The notes beneath the pieces were generated by a model. That model did not search any database. It was given only the letters and a program-made list of their open reading frames with translations, and had not been told where the DNA came from. The translations under genes and the position numbers were made by a program. Below are positions 1-7,629 of a DNA stretch of 49,608 nucleotides, in pieces (the stretch's first letter is position 1; every line of letters starts with the position of its first letter). Where the stretch lies: assembly GCA_009692065.1 (NCBI GenBank), contig SHZY01000025.1, positions 1 through 49,608 on the forward strand, in the 5' to 3' direction. This DNA is from Gemmataceae bacterium. GTDB lineage: Bacteria > Planctomycetota > Planctomycetia > Gemmatales > Gemmataceae.

Positions 1-111
1 GCGAAAATCGGCGTAAAAATCCAGCCAAAACGCCGGCCAACCAGTTCCCAGAACCAACACGGGCCGCGACCTGCCCAGCCATTCCCCCCGTCTCCCGCGC
101 TCCCGCGTTCC

Positions 112-450
112 GTGGCCTCGCAGGAACTCGGTGCGCAATCCGGGCTAGCAGCCTTCAGCAAGGTTGTGGGCCGGGATGTATTCCACGCCACGGCAAAAAC
201 GAACGCAGATCGCCACGGTGTGGTCTTGACCTTTCGGGCCAATGCCGACCACGTGATTCCGTGGAGCCTCGGGGGACGAACCGATCTACAAAATCTCGTG
301 GCTGCGTGCTGGTGCTGCAACTACGGTAAGTCCAACTTTACGCTAGTTCAACTCGGTCTTGACGACCCGCAAGAAAGACCAGCGACTAATATCGATACGT
401 GGGATGGCTTGACGTCGCTGCTTTCTGACCTTCGCGCGAATGCGACTTGA
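112..450 (+). CDS. HNH endonuclease domain protein (possibly 5'-partial)
   Basis: The protein carries a recognisable HNH core: DHVIP at residues 46-50, GG at 54-55, NL at 61-62, and a CWCCN cluster at 66-70 followed by K73. In HNH nucleases the first His and the Asn/His shape a metal site that cuts DNA. The usual upstream CxxC half of the zinc site is not visible. The reading frame stays open to base 1, so the GTG at 112 may not be the true start and the gene may extend past the window. The 36 codons before that GTG look proline-rich and non-conserved. Free-standing HNH proteins of this type have no single known role. The domain call is secure; gene extent and activity are not. Confidence 0.6.
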   Translation: MASQELGAQSGLAAFSKVVGRDVFHATAKTNADRHGVVLTFRANADHVIPWSLGGRTDLQNLVAACWCCNYGKSNFTLVQLGLDDPQERPATNIDTWDGLTSLLSDLRANAT

Positions 451-476
451 TCAACGCAGTGCAGCGACTGTATGAT
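447..476 (+). promoter_or_regulatory. Sigma70-like promoter candidate
   Basis: TTGATC (447-452) and TATGAT (471-476) are separated by 18 bp. The pair sits about 45 bp upstream of the small gene at 521, immediately after the HNH stop codon. Seen by eye only. Confidence 0.4.
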
Positions 477-520
477 GATAAACAAACGCGATCCGCAACG
501 GATTCGCGGGAGACGCTGAG

Positions 521-769
521 ATGAACAAGTCCGAGTTGCTGACGGAATTGAGCGTCGATGAGCTTGAAGCGCTGGCCGACAGCCTGCTAGCGCCCACCGC
601 ACAAGCCCATCTGAATGAACTGTTGGCTCGGCACAAGGAAGGACCGCTTTCCGCCGACGAAGACCTTGAGCTCGACCGTTTGCTGCGCAAGTCCGACCAA
701 CTCACCATTCTCAAGACCAGGGCACGGTATACCCAGAATCAAACGAAGGCGGAAGCGGCGGGGTCATGA
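521..769 (+). CDS. Small helical protein of unknown function (82 aa)
   Basis: This 82-residue protein is rich in Leu, Ala, Glu and Asp and reads as two or three amphipathic helices; it contains ELEALADSLL near residue 14 and DQLTILKTRARYT near 60. As I recall, similar proteins occur next to stand-alone HNH nuclease genes in cyanobacteria and planctomycetes, usually directly upstream of them. Here the HNH gene lies upstream. A purine-rich GGGAGA precedes the ATG at 521, and a promoter-like pair lies at 447-476. An ATG overlaps the stop (ATGA at 766-769) and opens a 29-codon frame ending near 856, possibly the relic of a partner gene. Function is unknown; an antitoxin- or chaperone-like role is only a guess. 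Confidence 0.6.
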   Translation: MNKSELLTELSVDELEALADSLLAPTAQAHLNELLARHKEGPLSADEDLELDRLLRKSDQLTILKTRARYTQNQTKAEAAGS

Positions 770-858
770 GCGCCTCCATCATGAATCGAGCGCCGATGGT
801 CCGCGTACGGCGAATGTGGGCAGCCATGGGTGAACACCCTCCTGAATTCGAGTAGTGT

Positions 859-2205
859 TCACTGCGGAGAAAGCATTTTCTTCAACACCTGCGAGCGCCG
901 GCCGCTCGTATCATAGCGCAGTCGGCGCAACGGCGGCAAATCGTCCGGCGATCCCAGACTGTAGCGGGCTTTCTTCAGGAAGTAATTAACCGCCTGCGTC
1001 GTCAGGCAGAACAACTCGCGCGCACCGCCCGTGCGTGCTTGCTCCTCGACGAATTGCACGAGTCGGGCGCCGATGCCCTGGTTCTCATACTTGCCCGCCA
1101 CGCACACGCACGCCATCTCGGCTTTTTGCTCGTCCGGATAGCGGTGCAGGGCAATGCAACCCGCCAGGTTGCCGTCCACCTCGAAGATGAAGTAGTCGTC
1201 GATCTGCCGTTCGATCTCGGCGCGCGTCCTTGGCAACAGTTCCTCGGTCTCGACGCTGTTCTTGATGAGCGAATAGATGCCGCGTGCGTCTTTTTTCTGC
1301 GCTTTGCGGATGGCTTGATACTCGTTGGTATGCACGAGGGTGCCGATGCCGTCGTTGGAGAAGACCTCGGCGAGCAGGCCCTCCTCGACGGTGCCATCGA
1401 TGATATGCACCCGTGGCACGCCGCCGCGCAAGGCCTTGACCGCGCCGGTCAACTTTGACAAATTGGCGCCGATGAGTTCCGCCTTGTTCTTCTTGAGCAA
1501 GAGTTCGGCTTCCTCGACCGTCAGTTGGCGAATCAGCCCCTCGGTCTGGAGCGTGATGCCTGGCATCGTCGTGAGGTAGATCAGCTTGGCCGCCTCGAGC
1601 GCCTTGGCAATCTCGACGGCGACGTTGTCGGAGTTGAGCCGATACGTCGAGCCTTCGCCGTCGGAACCCAGGGGCGGAATGACCGGCACCACGTCGTTGG
1701 CCAGCAGCGCTTTGAGCAAGGGCACATCGATGCGTTCGATGCGGCCCGTATGCTGCTGATCGATGCCTTGCAGAATGCCGGCCGGATGCGCGACGACGGC
1801 GTTCGAGTAGGCGCCGCGCAGATCGTGGGCGGATAGCCCTTCGAGGATTTCGTGCGTCACGCGATTGGCCGCCGTCAGCGCCAGGTCGAGCGTGACCGTA
1901 TCGGTGACGCCGGTGCCGTCGAGATTCGATGGGGTCTTGCCCGTCAGGTCGGCGAGCTTGGTAATCTGCAAGCTCGCGCCGTGAATCAGCACGACACCGA
2001 TGCGCAGACTGCGCAAGAGCGACAGGTCGAGAAGCAGGTTGCGGAAGTTGTCGTGCTCGACGACGGCGCCATCGAAGGCGATGACGAACACCTTGTCGCG
2101 GTAATGCGGGACGTAACGCAGGATTTCGCGCAGATCGACGAGCCGCTGCAGGTTTGTTCGCCCGGTTGGCTCGCCGTTGTCCGATTTGTCTGTGCGCATT
2201 CGCAT
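859..2205 (-). CDS. argA: Amino-acid N-acetyltransferase (N-acetylglutamate synthase)
   Basis: ArgA makes N-acetylglutamate from acetyl-CoA and glutamate, the first step of arginine synthesis, in the cytoplasm. The architecture is classical: an amino-acid-kinase-like domain over about residues 30-290 (VLIHGAS near the nucleotide/substrate loop, PVIPPLG later), then a GNAT domain over about 300-440 with ENQGIGARLV as the acetyl-CoA loop. At 448 residues it matches E. coli ArgA in length. I place the start at the ATG at 2205 (MRMRTDK). The longer frame from 2241 begins inside a palindromic repeat and is unlikely. Other arg genes are absent from the window. It is separated from the upstream glycosyltransferase by an inverted repeat with a T-run in its loop. 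Confidence 0.88.
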   Translation of the reverse strand: MRMRTDKSDNGEPTGRTNLQRLVDLREILRYVPHYRDKVFVIAFDGAVVEHDNFRNLLLDLSLLRSLRIGVVLIHGASLQITKLADLTGKTPSNLDGTGVTDTVTLDLALTAANRVTHEILEGLSAHDLRGAYSNAVVAHPAGILQGIDQQHTGRIERIDVPLLKALLANDVVPVIPPLGSDGEGSTYRLNSDNVAVEIAKALEAAKLIYLTTMPGITLQTEGLIRQLTVEEAELLLKKNKAELIGANLSKLTGAVKALRGGVPRVHIIDGTVEEGLLAEVFSNDGIGTLVHTNEYQAIRKAQKKDARGIYSLIKNSVETEELLPRTRAEIERQIDDYFIFEVDGNLAGCIALHRYPDEQKAEMACVCVAGKYENQGIGARLVQFVEEQARTGGARELFCLTTQAVNYFLKKARYSLGSPDDLPPLRRLRYDTSGRRSQVLKKMLSPQ

Positions 2206-2224
2206 GGTTATTTCAGTATAGTCT

Positions 2225-2292
2225 GTCCGAGCCTGAAGCATAAGCGAAGGTTTTTTTTTGTCAGTTCCTTCGCTACTGCTTCAGGCTCGGAC
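2225..2292. repeat. Inverted repeat, GAGCCTGAAGC family, copy 1
   Basis: Arms at 2225-2250 and 2267-2292 (26 bp, two mismatches) with a run of nine T in the loop. The stop codon of the glycosyltransferase lies in the distal arm. The same arm core (CCGAGCCTGAAGC) recurs at 35233. Confidence 0.85.
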
Positions 2293-3108
2293 GTTCAAAC
2301 GATACGCCCTTCGATGCAAGTACGCCAGCCACCAGTGGCATTCCGGCAGCCAGCGCAAAAGCCGCGGCCAGCCGGCGGGGCGCTCGTGGCAGCGGTGATG
2401 CCAGTACGCATAGTATTGACTGAAGCTCGCGTCGTCGGCGTGGCGCCGGCTCACCCCCAGAATCTCGCGATACACCTCCAGGCGGGCCGATTGCGTCTTC
2501 GTCTCGGCATAGGAGCGTGAACAGGCCAAAAACTCAGGCACCTGAGCGAGCGTGCCGCCGGCGCGGTCGATGCGGAGCCAGTAGTCATAGTCCATCGCGT
2601 AGTGCAGCGACTCGTCGAACAGCTCAATGCGATCCGTGATCCCGCGTCGCCAGAATGCCGCCGGCTGGCAGATGTAGCAGTCCTGCAAGAGCCGATCGAA
2701 GGCATACGGCGCCGTCGGATAGTTGCCAAGCACGCGATCGGCCTCGTCGATGAGATGAGCGTTGCCGTAGACGAGGTCCCATTTCGGGTGAGTGCGGAAA
2801 TGTTCGACGACCGTGGCAATCGCGCCGGGCAGTAGCACATCATCGGAGTTGAGATACGCGAGGATGTCACCGTGCGCCTCGCACAATCCGATGTTAATGG
2901 CCTCGGACTGCCCGCCATCACGCTCGGACCGCCAGAAGAATTGCTCGCCGTACTGACGCAGGATGCTCACCGATTCATCGGTCGAGCCGCCATCGATGAC
3001 GAGGTACTCGATATGCGGATAGTCTTGATTCAGAACGCTGTCGATGGTCCGCTTGAGAAAGCGTCCCTGGTTGTACGACGGCGTGACAATCGACACGAGA
3101 GGCAGCAT
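2281..3108 (-). CDS. Family 2 glycosyltransferase
   Basis: This 275-residue protein begins SIVTPSYNQG, the standard GT-A nucleotide-binding opening of GT2 enzymes, followed by DGGSTDES (about residues 42-49) and LNSDDVLLPG (about 89-98), where the DxD-like acidic pair binds the metal and sugar nucleotide. It should transfer a sugar from a nucleotide donor to cell-surface polysaccharide, lipid or protein; the acceptor is unknown. No membrane segment is evident. The start is the ATG at 3108, because the longer frame to 3216 runs through a palindromic repeat. The stop (2281-2283) is inside the downstream palindrome, so the C-terminus may have been reshaped by the repeat. Confidence 0.85.
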   Translation of the reverse strand: MLPLVSIVTPSYNQGRFLKRTIDSVLNQDYPHIEYLVIDGGSTDESVSILRQYGEQFFWRSERDGGQSEAINIGLCEAHGDILAYLNSDDVLLPGAIATVVEHFRTHPKWDLVYGNAHLIDEADRVLGNYPTAPYAFDRLLQDCYICQPAAFWRRGITDRIELFDESLHYAMDYDYWLRIDRAGGTLAQVPEFLACSRSYAETKTQSARLEVYREILGVSRRHADDASFSQYYAYWHHRCHERPAGWPRLLRWLPECHWWLAYLHRRAYRLNVRA

Positions 3109-3129
3109 GGCGTCCGTTCCCTTTCCGGT

Positions 3130-3173
3130 CGCGGCTTCGCGTTCGCAAGGCGCCCCGCGAGCGCGAAGCCGCG
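3130..3173. repeat. Inverted repeat, CGCGGCTTCGCG family
   Basis: Arms at 3130-3146 and 3157-3173 (17 bp, one mismatch), upstream of the glycosyltransferase start. Related arms occur at 30646 and 31288. Confidence 0.75.
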
Positions 3174-3227
3174 AACGGCGAACGCCCATTGTGCAACGTT
3201 CCCGATTTTTGAGCAAGATCGTTTGAT

Positions 3228-3722
3228 CTACGGATTCGACGACGAGGTGAGATCGAGCCGCAGGACGCCCTTGGGGGTCAAGAAACCGCCCGGGGATAGC
3301 GTTTCTTCGATCTGATGCTTGAGCTGGCGATTCTGATCGACGAGGTCACGGAATTTCTGGGCCTCGACCGGATCGAGATCGTGCGTCGCCTGTAGAAAGC
3401 GATCGTGCGTATCGACCGAGAAGACCCAGACCTCGCGATCGTGAAGGTCCATCGGCTGGATGCGCAGCTTCAGGTGCGGATGGGCCGTGCTGCCAAGGCG
3501 GAATTCAAAGCCGCGCAGGCCCCACTTGAGCTTCGACAAATCCTGGCACACGGTGACAGCGATCGGCGCCGGTGGCCGATAATCCTCGATGGCAGCATCG
3601 CTCGAAGTGCCCAGTAGGGCCGCTTGTTTATCGGGATTGTGGGGCGGCCTTCCGGGTACCCCAACTCCAGAAGATTCGGCAAGCCTGGGACAGGTCCTGG
3701 ATCGAAAAAGCGTCCACCACAA
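3228..3722 (-). CDS. Hypothetical protein with uncertain, possibly frameshifted 5' end
   Basis: The C-terminal 120 residues have strongly GC3-biased codons and protein-like composition (for example LRIQPMDLHDREVWVFSVD), so a real gene ends at 3228. The 5' part is doubtful. The only start in this frame is a TTG at 3722, and codons 1-30 are poorly biased. Another frame just upstream (about 3785-3625) reads well, with the stretch SPELGWRYIQGIVVDAF, and ends near where the good part of this frame begins. That pattern suggests a frameshift or a sequencing error. I recognise no family. It lies divergently from the secreted protein gene at 3849. Confidence 0.45.
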   Translation of the reverse strand: MWWTLFRSRTCPRLAESSGVGVPGRPPHNPDKQAALLGTSSDAAIEDYRPPAPIAVTVCQDLSKLKWGLRGFEFRLGSTAHPHLKLRIQPMDLHDREVWVFSVDTHDRFLQATHDLDPVEAQKFRDLVDQNRQLKHQIEETLSPGGFLTPKGVLRLDLTSSSNP

Positions 3723-3848
3723 TCCCCTGAATGTAGCGCCAACCGAGTTCTGGCGAGATCTCGATTTGCGTAGGCGAGGCTACTGAGTTAGTATAAGACG
3801 ATTGATTCGCTGGTGAGCAACAAAAAAGCCTATTTGGCAGGTCGTGTC

Positions 3849-6134
3849 ATGCTACGAAAAATTGCTGTAGTCTGTCCAGCTTTGTTGCTGGCATTTCCCT
3901 GGATGCTCGTCGCCGTCCAACCGAGCCCGCCGCCGTTAGATGTTCAGGCGCTCAGGCAGAAGCCGATCACGACTGCCGGCGGCAAAGTCGGCGAGCTTCT
4001 CAAACTGTGGTGGAAGGAAAGCACCGCCGCGGGCAACGCCGGCGATTTCTACGACAACCGCGACGGCGATCATTCCCCCTTAAGTCTCGCGCCGTGGCCG
4101 CAAATGTCGGCCTTCCAATATTCGGCTGAGGACATCAAGTTCAAACGCCACTGGGCCGCCGCCCGCGTGGTCCGCCCGCACGTGACCTTCGGCAACTCCT
4201 CAACGTCCGCGCCGGCCCACCTCGGCGGCAGCAATCCACGGCACAACTATGTCGGCCAGTTCGGCCTGTCGCTTCTTTACGATCAGTACCGAGGCAACAA
4301 CCTCTACATCTATCCAGAACACCGCGATCACGATCCGGGCCACAACGGCCTCCTTCTCCCCTCTCCCTTTGGGAGAGGGGTTGGGGGTGAGGGAGGCCAC
4401 GGCGATATGTATCCGACCAATACGCCGTATCTCCTCATCTCGCAAGGCTCGTCCGGCTCCGATCAGCCGTTCATGCGCATGATGCCCTATGTGTTGGCCG
4501 CGTTCAGCCCCGAGGTCAAGAAAAAGCTGATCGAGACCGGCACGTTGATGCCGACGATCCAGATGCTCTTCCGCTCCACCAACAAGCACCTCAAGGACCC
4601 CAAGGAATACCTGACCGGCAAGGCCCACCCAAGCGTCTTCGAAGGCAGCTGGGTCGATGAGCTCGCCATGGTGCAAAAAGCCCACGCCCTGGAGCTGAAG
4701 TCGCTGCCGCCGATGGTACAGTTGCGCGTGCTGGAAGACGACAAGGCGATCAACGGCATCGATTACTTCGACACGCATCCGTCGGAAGTGATCGGCACCA
4801 CGCCGGCCTGCATCGCCCGCGTCCATCGCAGCAAGGCGCACAAGCAGCGCCTCGTCGTCGATGCCGGCGCGAGCTTCGATGTCAACAAGGCCAAGCTGAC
4901 CTACACCTGGGTGGTGCTGCGCGGCGATCCCGACAAGATCAAGATCGTGCCGAAGAAGGACGATCAATCGGTCGCGGAGATCACCGTCGCCTGGCACGAC
5001 CGCCGCCCGGTGTCGCCGGGCTCGCCGCTGGAATCGAACCGCGTCGATATCGGCGTCTTCGTCCACAACGGCACGCATTACTCCGCGCCCGGCTTCGTCA
5101 CCTTCCACACCCTCGACCGCGAAGCGCGCGTTTACAGCCGCGACGGCAAGATTCTCTCGGTCGCGCATGGCATGGGCGATGCGGATGTGCGCGTAACCAA
5201 TTGGGAGAAACTGTTCTCACAGCTCGCCAAGGACAACACGGCAGCACGGCTGCTTGGCATCAGCAAGGAACAACAAGTCGCGCTGGGCGAGATGGCGGCG
5301 CTCCTTCTGGACGTGAACCAGCAAATACTTCAAATACGGTCGCAGATTCAGAAGGGTGAAAAGGCCATCAAGGATTCGAAAGACGAGAAACAGAAACAGC
5401 AGGTCAAAAAACTGATGGACCAAGGCAACCAGCTGATCGTCAAAGCTCAGATGTTCTTCGAAAAGGCACTAGACACGACGGAAAAAACTCTCGACGATTC
5501 GCCGCGGCACTTCTTTGAAACACGCTTTGCGAAGCTCACGCAGGACCCCTTATTCACCCAGAACCAAGCCGATTGGCTCAAGAAAAACCGCACGCCCGCC
5601 AACGAAGCCCGCATCAAATCGCTGTGGCAGAAGATGAGCCGGCTGGGCATCGCGAACGACAAGGAAGTGCTGACGCCGCTCTTGCCGGGCGCGACGCTGG
5701 AGAAGGCGACGTGGACCGCCTTCGAGCGCTCGCAGCTTGAATGGCTGCACGCGTCCCTGCTGGCGGAGCTGGCGTTTCCGGGCGCGTTGACGGAGTCGTA
5801 TCAGGTCAACTACGTCGATCATCGGCTGTCGGCGCCGCGCGAATGGCGCGATTTCCAACGCTATGACCTCAAAGGCGAATGGATCGGCTGGATGCGCTAC
5901 GGGACCGACGTGCCCCAGATTTTCAACCACGAAGGGCTGCTCGCCGTCGATCGCGATCTGCGCGGCTGTGTCGTGAAGGGCCGCACCGTGCGCTACGTGC
6001 AGGACCCGCCCAAGGGCAAGGGGATCAACCCGAATCCGCTGCGGTTGGTGCTCGGCGATACGATCATACGCTACGAGTTCGACGGCAAGGACGATTGGCG
6101 TGGGCGGCGGGCGGGGATGGAAACGATCAAATAG
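3849..6134 (+). CDS. Large secreted protein of unknown function
   Basis: This is a protein of about 761 residues beginning with a signal peptide (MLRKIAVVCPALLLAFPW). The ATG at 3849 fits the signal better than the upstream GTG at 3813. The middle (about residues 330-440) reads like an Ig/PKD-type beta domain (VDAGASFDVNKAKLTYTW), followed by a Gln/Lys-rich helical stretch (about 480-560) that is probably a coiled coil, then a compact C-terminal region. No catalytic motif was recognised. Around 4347-4398 a GC-rich palindromic element is inserted in frame, adding a Gly/Pro/Arg-rich segment (LPSPFGRGVGGEGG). The flanking text (DPGHNG, GDMYPTNTPY) looks conserved, so the element is probably a recent insertion. 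Role unknown. Confidence 0.7.
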   Translation: MLRKIAVVCPALLLAFPWMLVAVQPSPPPLDVQALRQKPITTAGGKVGELLKLWWKESTAAGNAGDFYDNRDGDHSPLSLAPWPQMSAFQYSAEDIKFKRHWAAARVVRPHVTFGNSSTSAPAHLGGSNPRHNYVGQFGLSLLYDQYRGNNLYIYPEHRDHDPGHNGLLLPSPFGRGVGGEGGHGDMYPTNTPYLLISQGSSGSDQPFMRMMPYVLAAFSPEVKKKLIETGTLMPTIQMLFRSTNKHLKDPKEYLTGKAHPSVFEGSWVDELAMVQKAHALELKSLPPMVQLRVLEDDKAINGIDYFDTHPSEVIGTTPACIARVHRSKAHKQRLVVDAGASFDVNKAKLTYTWVVLRGDPDKIKIVPKKDDQSVAEITVAWHDRRPVSPGSPLESNRVDIGVFVHNGTHYSAPGFVTFHTLDREARVYSRDGKILSVAHGMGDADVRVTNWEKLFSQLAKDNTAARLLGISKEQQVALGEMAALLLDVNQQILQIRSQIQKGEKAIKDSKDEKQKQQVKKLMDQGNQLIVKAQMFFEKALDTTEKTLDDSPRHFFETRFAKLTQDPLFTQNQADWLKKNRTPANEARIKSLWQKMSRLGIANDKEVLTPLLPGATLEKATWTAFERSQLEWLHASLLAELAFPGALTESYQVNYVDHRLSAPREWRDFQRYDLKGEWIGWMRYGTDVPQIFNHEGLLAVDRDLRGCVVKGRTVRYVQDPPKGKGINPNPLRLVLGDTIIRYEFDGKDDWRGRRAGMETIK
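4347..4398. repeat. Palindromic element inserted in frame within a CDS
   Basis: CTCCCCTCTCCC, then TTT, then GGGAGAGGGG, followed by a G-rich tail, lies inside the secreted-protein gene. The frame is kept. The translated SPFGRG / SPLPLGEG text, depending on frame, is typical of dispersed palindromic elements seen in many bacteria. Confidence 0.7.
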
Positions 6135-6196
6135 GTCCGAGCCCGAGCGCCAAGCGAGGGGCACTCGCGCCCCTCGCTTGGCGCTCGGGTTCGGAC
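6135..6196. repeat. Inverted repeat between two genes
   Basis: Arms at 6135-6162 and 6169-6196 (28 bp, one mismatch) with a 6-nt loop. It begins at the stop of the secreted protein gene and ends 11 bp before the glycerate kinase ATG. The arm opening (GTCCGAGCC) resembles the copies at 2225 and 35233. Confidence 0.85.
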
Positions 6197-6207
6197 AGGA
6201 ACATCCA

Positions 6208-7500
6208 ATGCGCGACGACTTGCGCCAGCACGCCCGTTTGATTTGGAACGCCGCCGTGAACGCGGTGCGCCCGCTGCCGCTGGTGTGTCGAGCGCTTGGC
6301 GATCTTGCAGAGGAGCTGCGATCCGCGCGGCGCATCCTCGTGCTCGGCGCCGGCAAGGCGGGGGGAGCGATGGCGGAGGCCGTCGAACTGGCGCTGGGCG
6401 ATCAGCTAGATCGCGTCGAGGGGATTGTCAACGTCCCCGCGAATGCGGCCAAGCCCTTGAAGAAAATCCGGCTCCACTCTGCCCGGCCCGCGGCAACCAA
6501 CTTTCCGACCGCTGAAGGCGTCGCCGGCGCCGAGGAGATGCTGCGGCTCGCGCGCACCGCCGGCCCGGACGACATTGCGCTCTGCCTCCTCTCCGGCGGC
6601 GGGTCGGCCCTCTTACCGGCGCCGGCCGACCGCATTAGCCTGGCGGACAAGCTGGCGATCACCAAGCTTCTGCACCAGTGCGGCGCGACTATCAACGAGA
6701 TGAACGCCGTCCGCAAGCATCTGAGCGCCATCAAGGGAGGCCGGCTCGCGCAAGCCTTCACCGGCAAGGCGCTCTACAGCCTCATCATCAGCGACGTGAT
6801 CGGCGACCCGCTTGACGTGATCGCGTCGGGCCCCACGGCGCCCGATCCCTCAACGTTCGCCGACGCGCTGGCCGTGCTCGATCGCTTTCAGTTGCGCGAT
6901 CGCTTGCCTGCTGCCGTACTCGTGCATTTACAACAAGGAGCGGCTGGCAAGATCCCGGAGACGCCGAAGGCGATTGGGCCGAACATCTACAACCTGATCC
7001 TCGGCAACAATGCTCATGCGCTCGCGGCAGCAGAAATGTCCGCGCGCCAACTCGGCTATCACGTGCTTAACCTCGGCTCGGACATCGCCGGCGAAACCCG
7101 CGACGTGGCAATCAAACACGCCGACCTGATGCCGTCGATCACGCCGCCGGTCTGCATCCTCAGCGGCGGCGAGACTACGGTCACCCTGTCGTCGAATCCG
7201 GGCAAGGGCGGCCGCAACCAGGAATACGTCCTGGCGGTGCTCTTGAGGTTGGGAGCAATGCCGAACGTCGCCATCCTCTCGGGCGGCACCGACGGCGAGG
7301 ACGGGCCCACCGACGCCGCCGGCGTGATTGCCGATGATGCGACATTGGAACGCGCAGCATTGCTCGGTCTGGACGGCGCCGATTACCTGCAGCGCAACGA
7401 TTCCTATCACTTCTTCCAGGCGACCGGCGATCTGCTCATCATCGGTCTGACGCAAACCAATGTCATGGACGTGCGCGTGTTGCTGGTCGACCGCCCCTGA
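6208..7500 (+). CDS. Glycerate 2-kinase, MOFRL family
   Basis: This family phosphorylates D-glycerate to 2-phosphoglycerate with ATP, feeding glyoxylate- or serine-derived carbon into glycolysis. At 430 residues it has the expected length. Markers are LVLGAGKAGGAM near residue 50, the Gly-rich LSGGGSALLPAP near 130, a conserved NAVRKHLSAIKGG segment (about 168-180), and the C-terminal MOFRL domain with SGGETTV and GGRNQE (about 315-340) and GTDGEDGPTDAAG. The ATG at 6208 follows AGGA. The longer frame from 6100 overlaps the preceding gene and is rejected. No partner pathway genes are adjacent. A parS-like palindrome starts on the base after the stop. Confidence 0.85.
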   Translation: MRDDLRQHARLIWNAAVNAVRPLPLVCRALGDLAEELRSARRILVLGAGKAGGAMAEAVELALGDQLDRVEGIVNVPANAAKPLKKIRLHSARPAATNFPTAEGVAGAEEMLRLARTAGPDDIALCLLSGGGSALLPAPADRISLADKLAITKLLHQCGATINEMNAVRKHLSAIKGGRLAQAFTGKALYSLIISDVIGDPLDVIASGPTAPDPSTFADALAVLDRFQLRDRLPAAVLVHLQQGAAGKIPETPKAIGPNIYNLILGNNAHALAAAEMSARQLGYHVLNLGSDIAGETRDVAIKHADLMPSITPPVCILSGGETTVTLSSNPGKGGRNQEYVLAVLLRLGAMPNVAILSGGTDGEDGPTDAAGVIADDATLERAALLGLDGADYLQRNDSYHFFQATGDLLIIGLTQTNVMDVRVLLVDRP

Positions 7501-7516
7501 TGTTCCACGTGGAACA
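7501..7516. promoter_or_regulatory. parS-like centromere site
   Basis: TGTTCCACGTGGAACA is a perfect 16-bp palindrome that fits the chromosomal ParB-binding parS consensus known from several phyla (Bacillus TGTTTCACGTGAAACA; Pseudomonas nearly identical to this one). It immediately follows the glycerate kinase stop. No parA or parB gene is in the window. I found no second copy by eye. Confidence 0.6.
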
Positions 7517-7549
7517 TCAGTACATTGATAAAGGTACTGACGCACGAAA

Positions 7550-7587
7550 ATGACTTGCCTTGCGCTTGCAAGTTTCACACACACACA
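7550..7587 (+). repeat. 38-bp dispersed element, copy 1
   Basis: This block, beginning ATGACTTGCCTTGCGC and ending in a CA-dinucleotide tract, is repeated exactly at 46878-46915 on the same strand. Here it lies in the leader of the protease-fusion gene, 43 bp before its ATG. Confidence 0.85.
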
Positions 7588-7629
7588 GCGACACCCCCCC
7601 GGCCCGCGGTGCTATCTCGGGAGATCACC

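Noticed and set aside
2221-2292. T-rich hairpin as a rho-independent terminator
   Set aside because: The T-run lies in the loop, not after the stem, and the same arms recur elsewhere, so it is better described as a palindromic repeat.
4200-5168. Long minus-strand frame of 322 codons inside the secreted protein gene
   Set aside because: It is the antisense shadow of a GC-rich gene with strong GC3; the plus-strand frame has a signal peptide and a sensible composition.
7571-7590. CA dinucleotide run as a microsatellite
   Set aside because: It is only about eight dinucleotides and is part of a 38-bp element conserved at another site, so it is better treated as that element.
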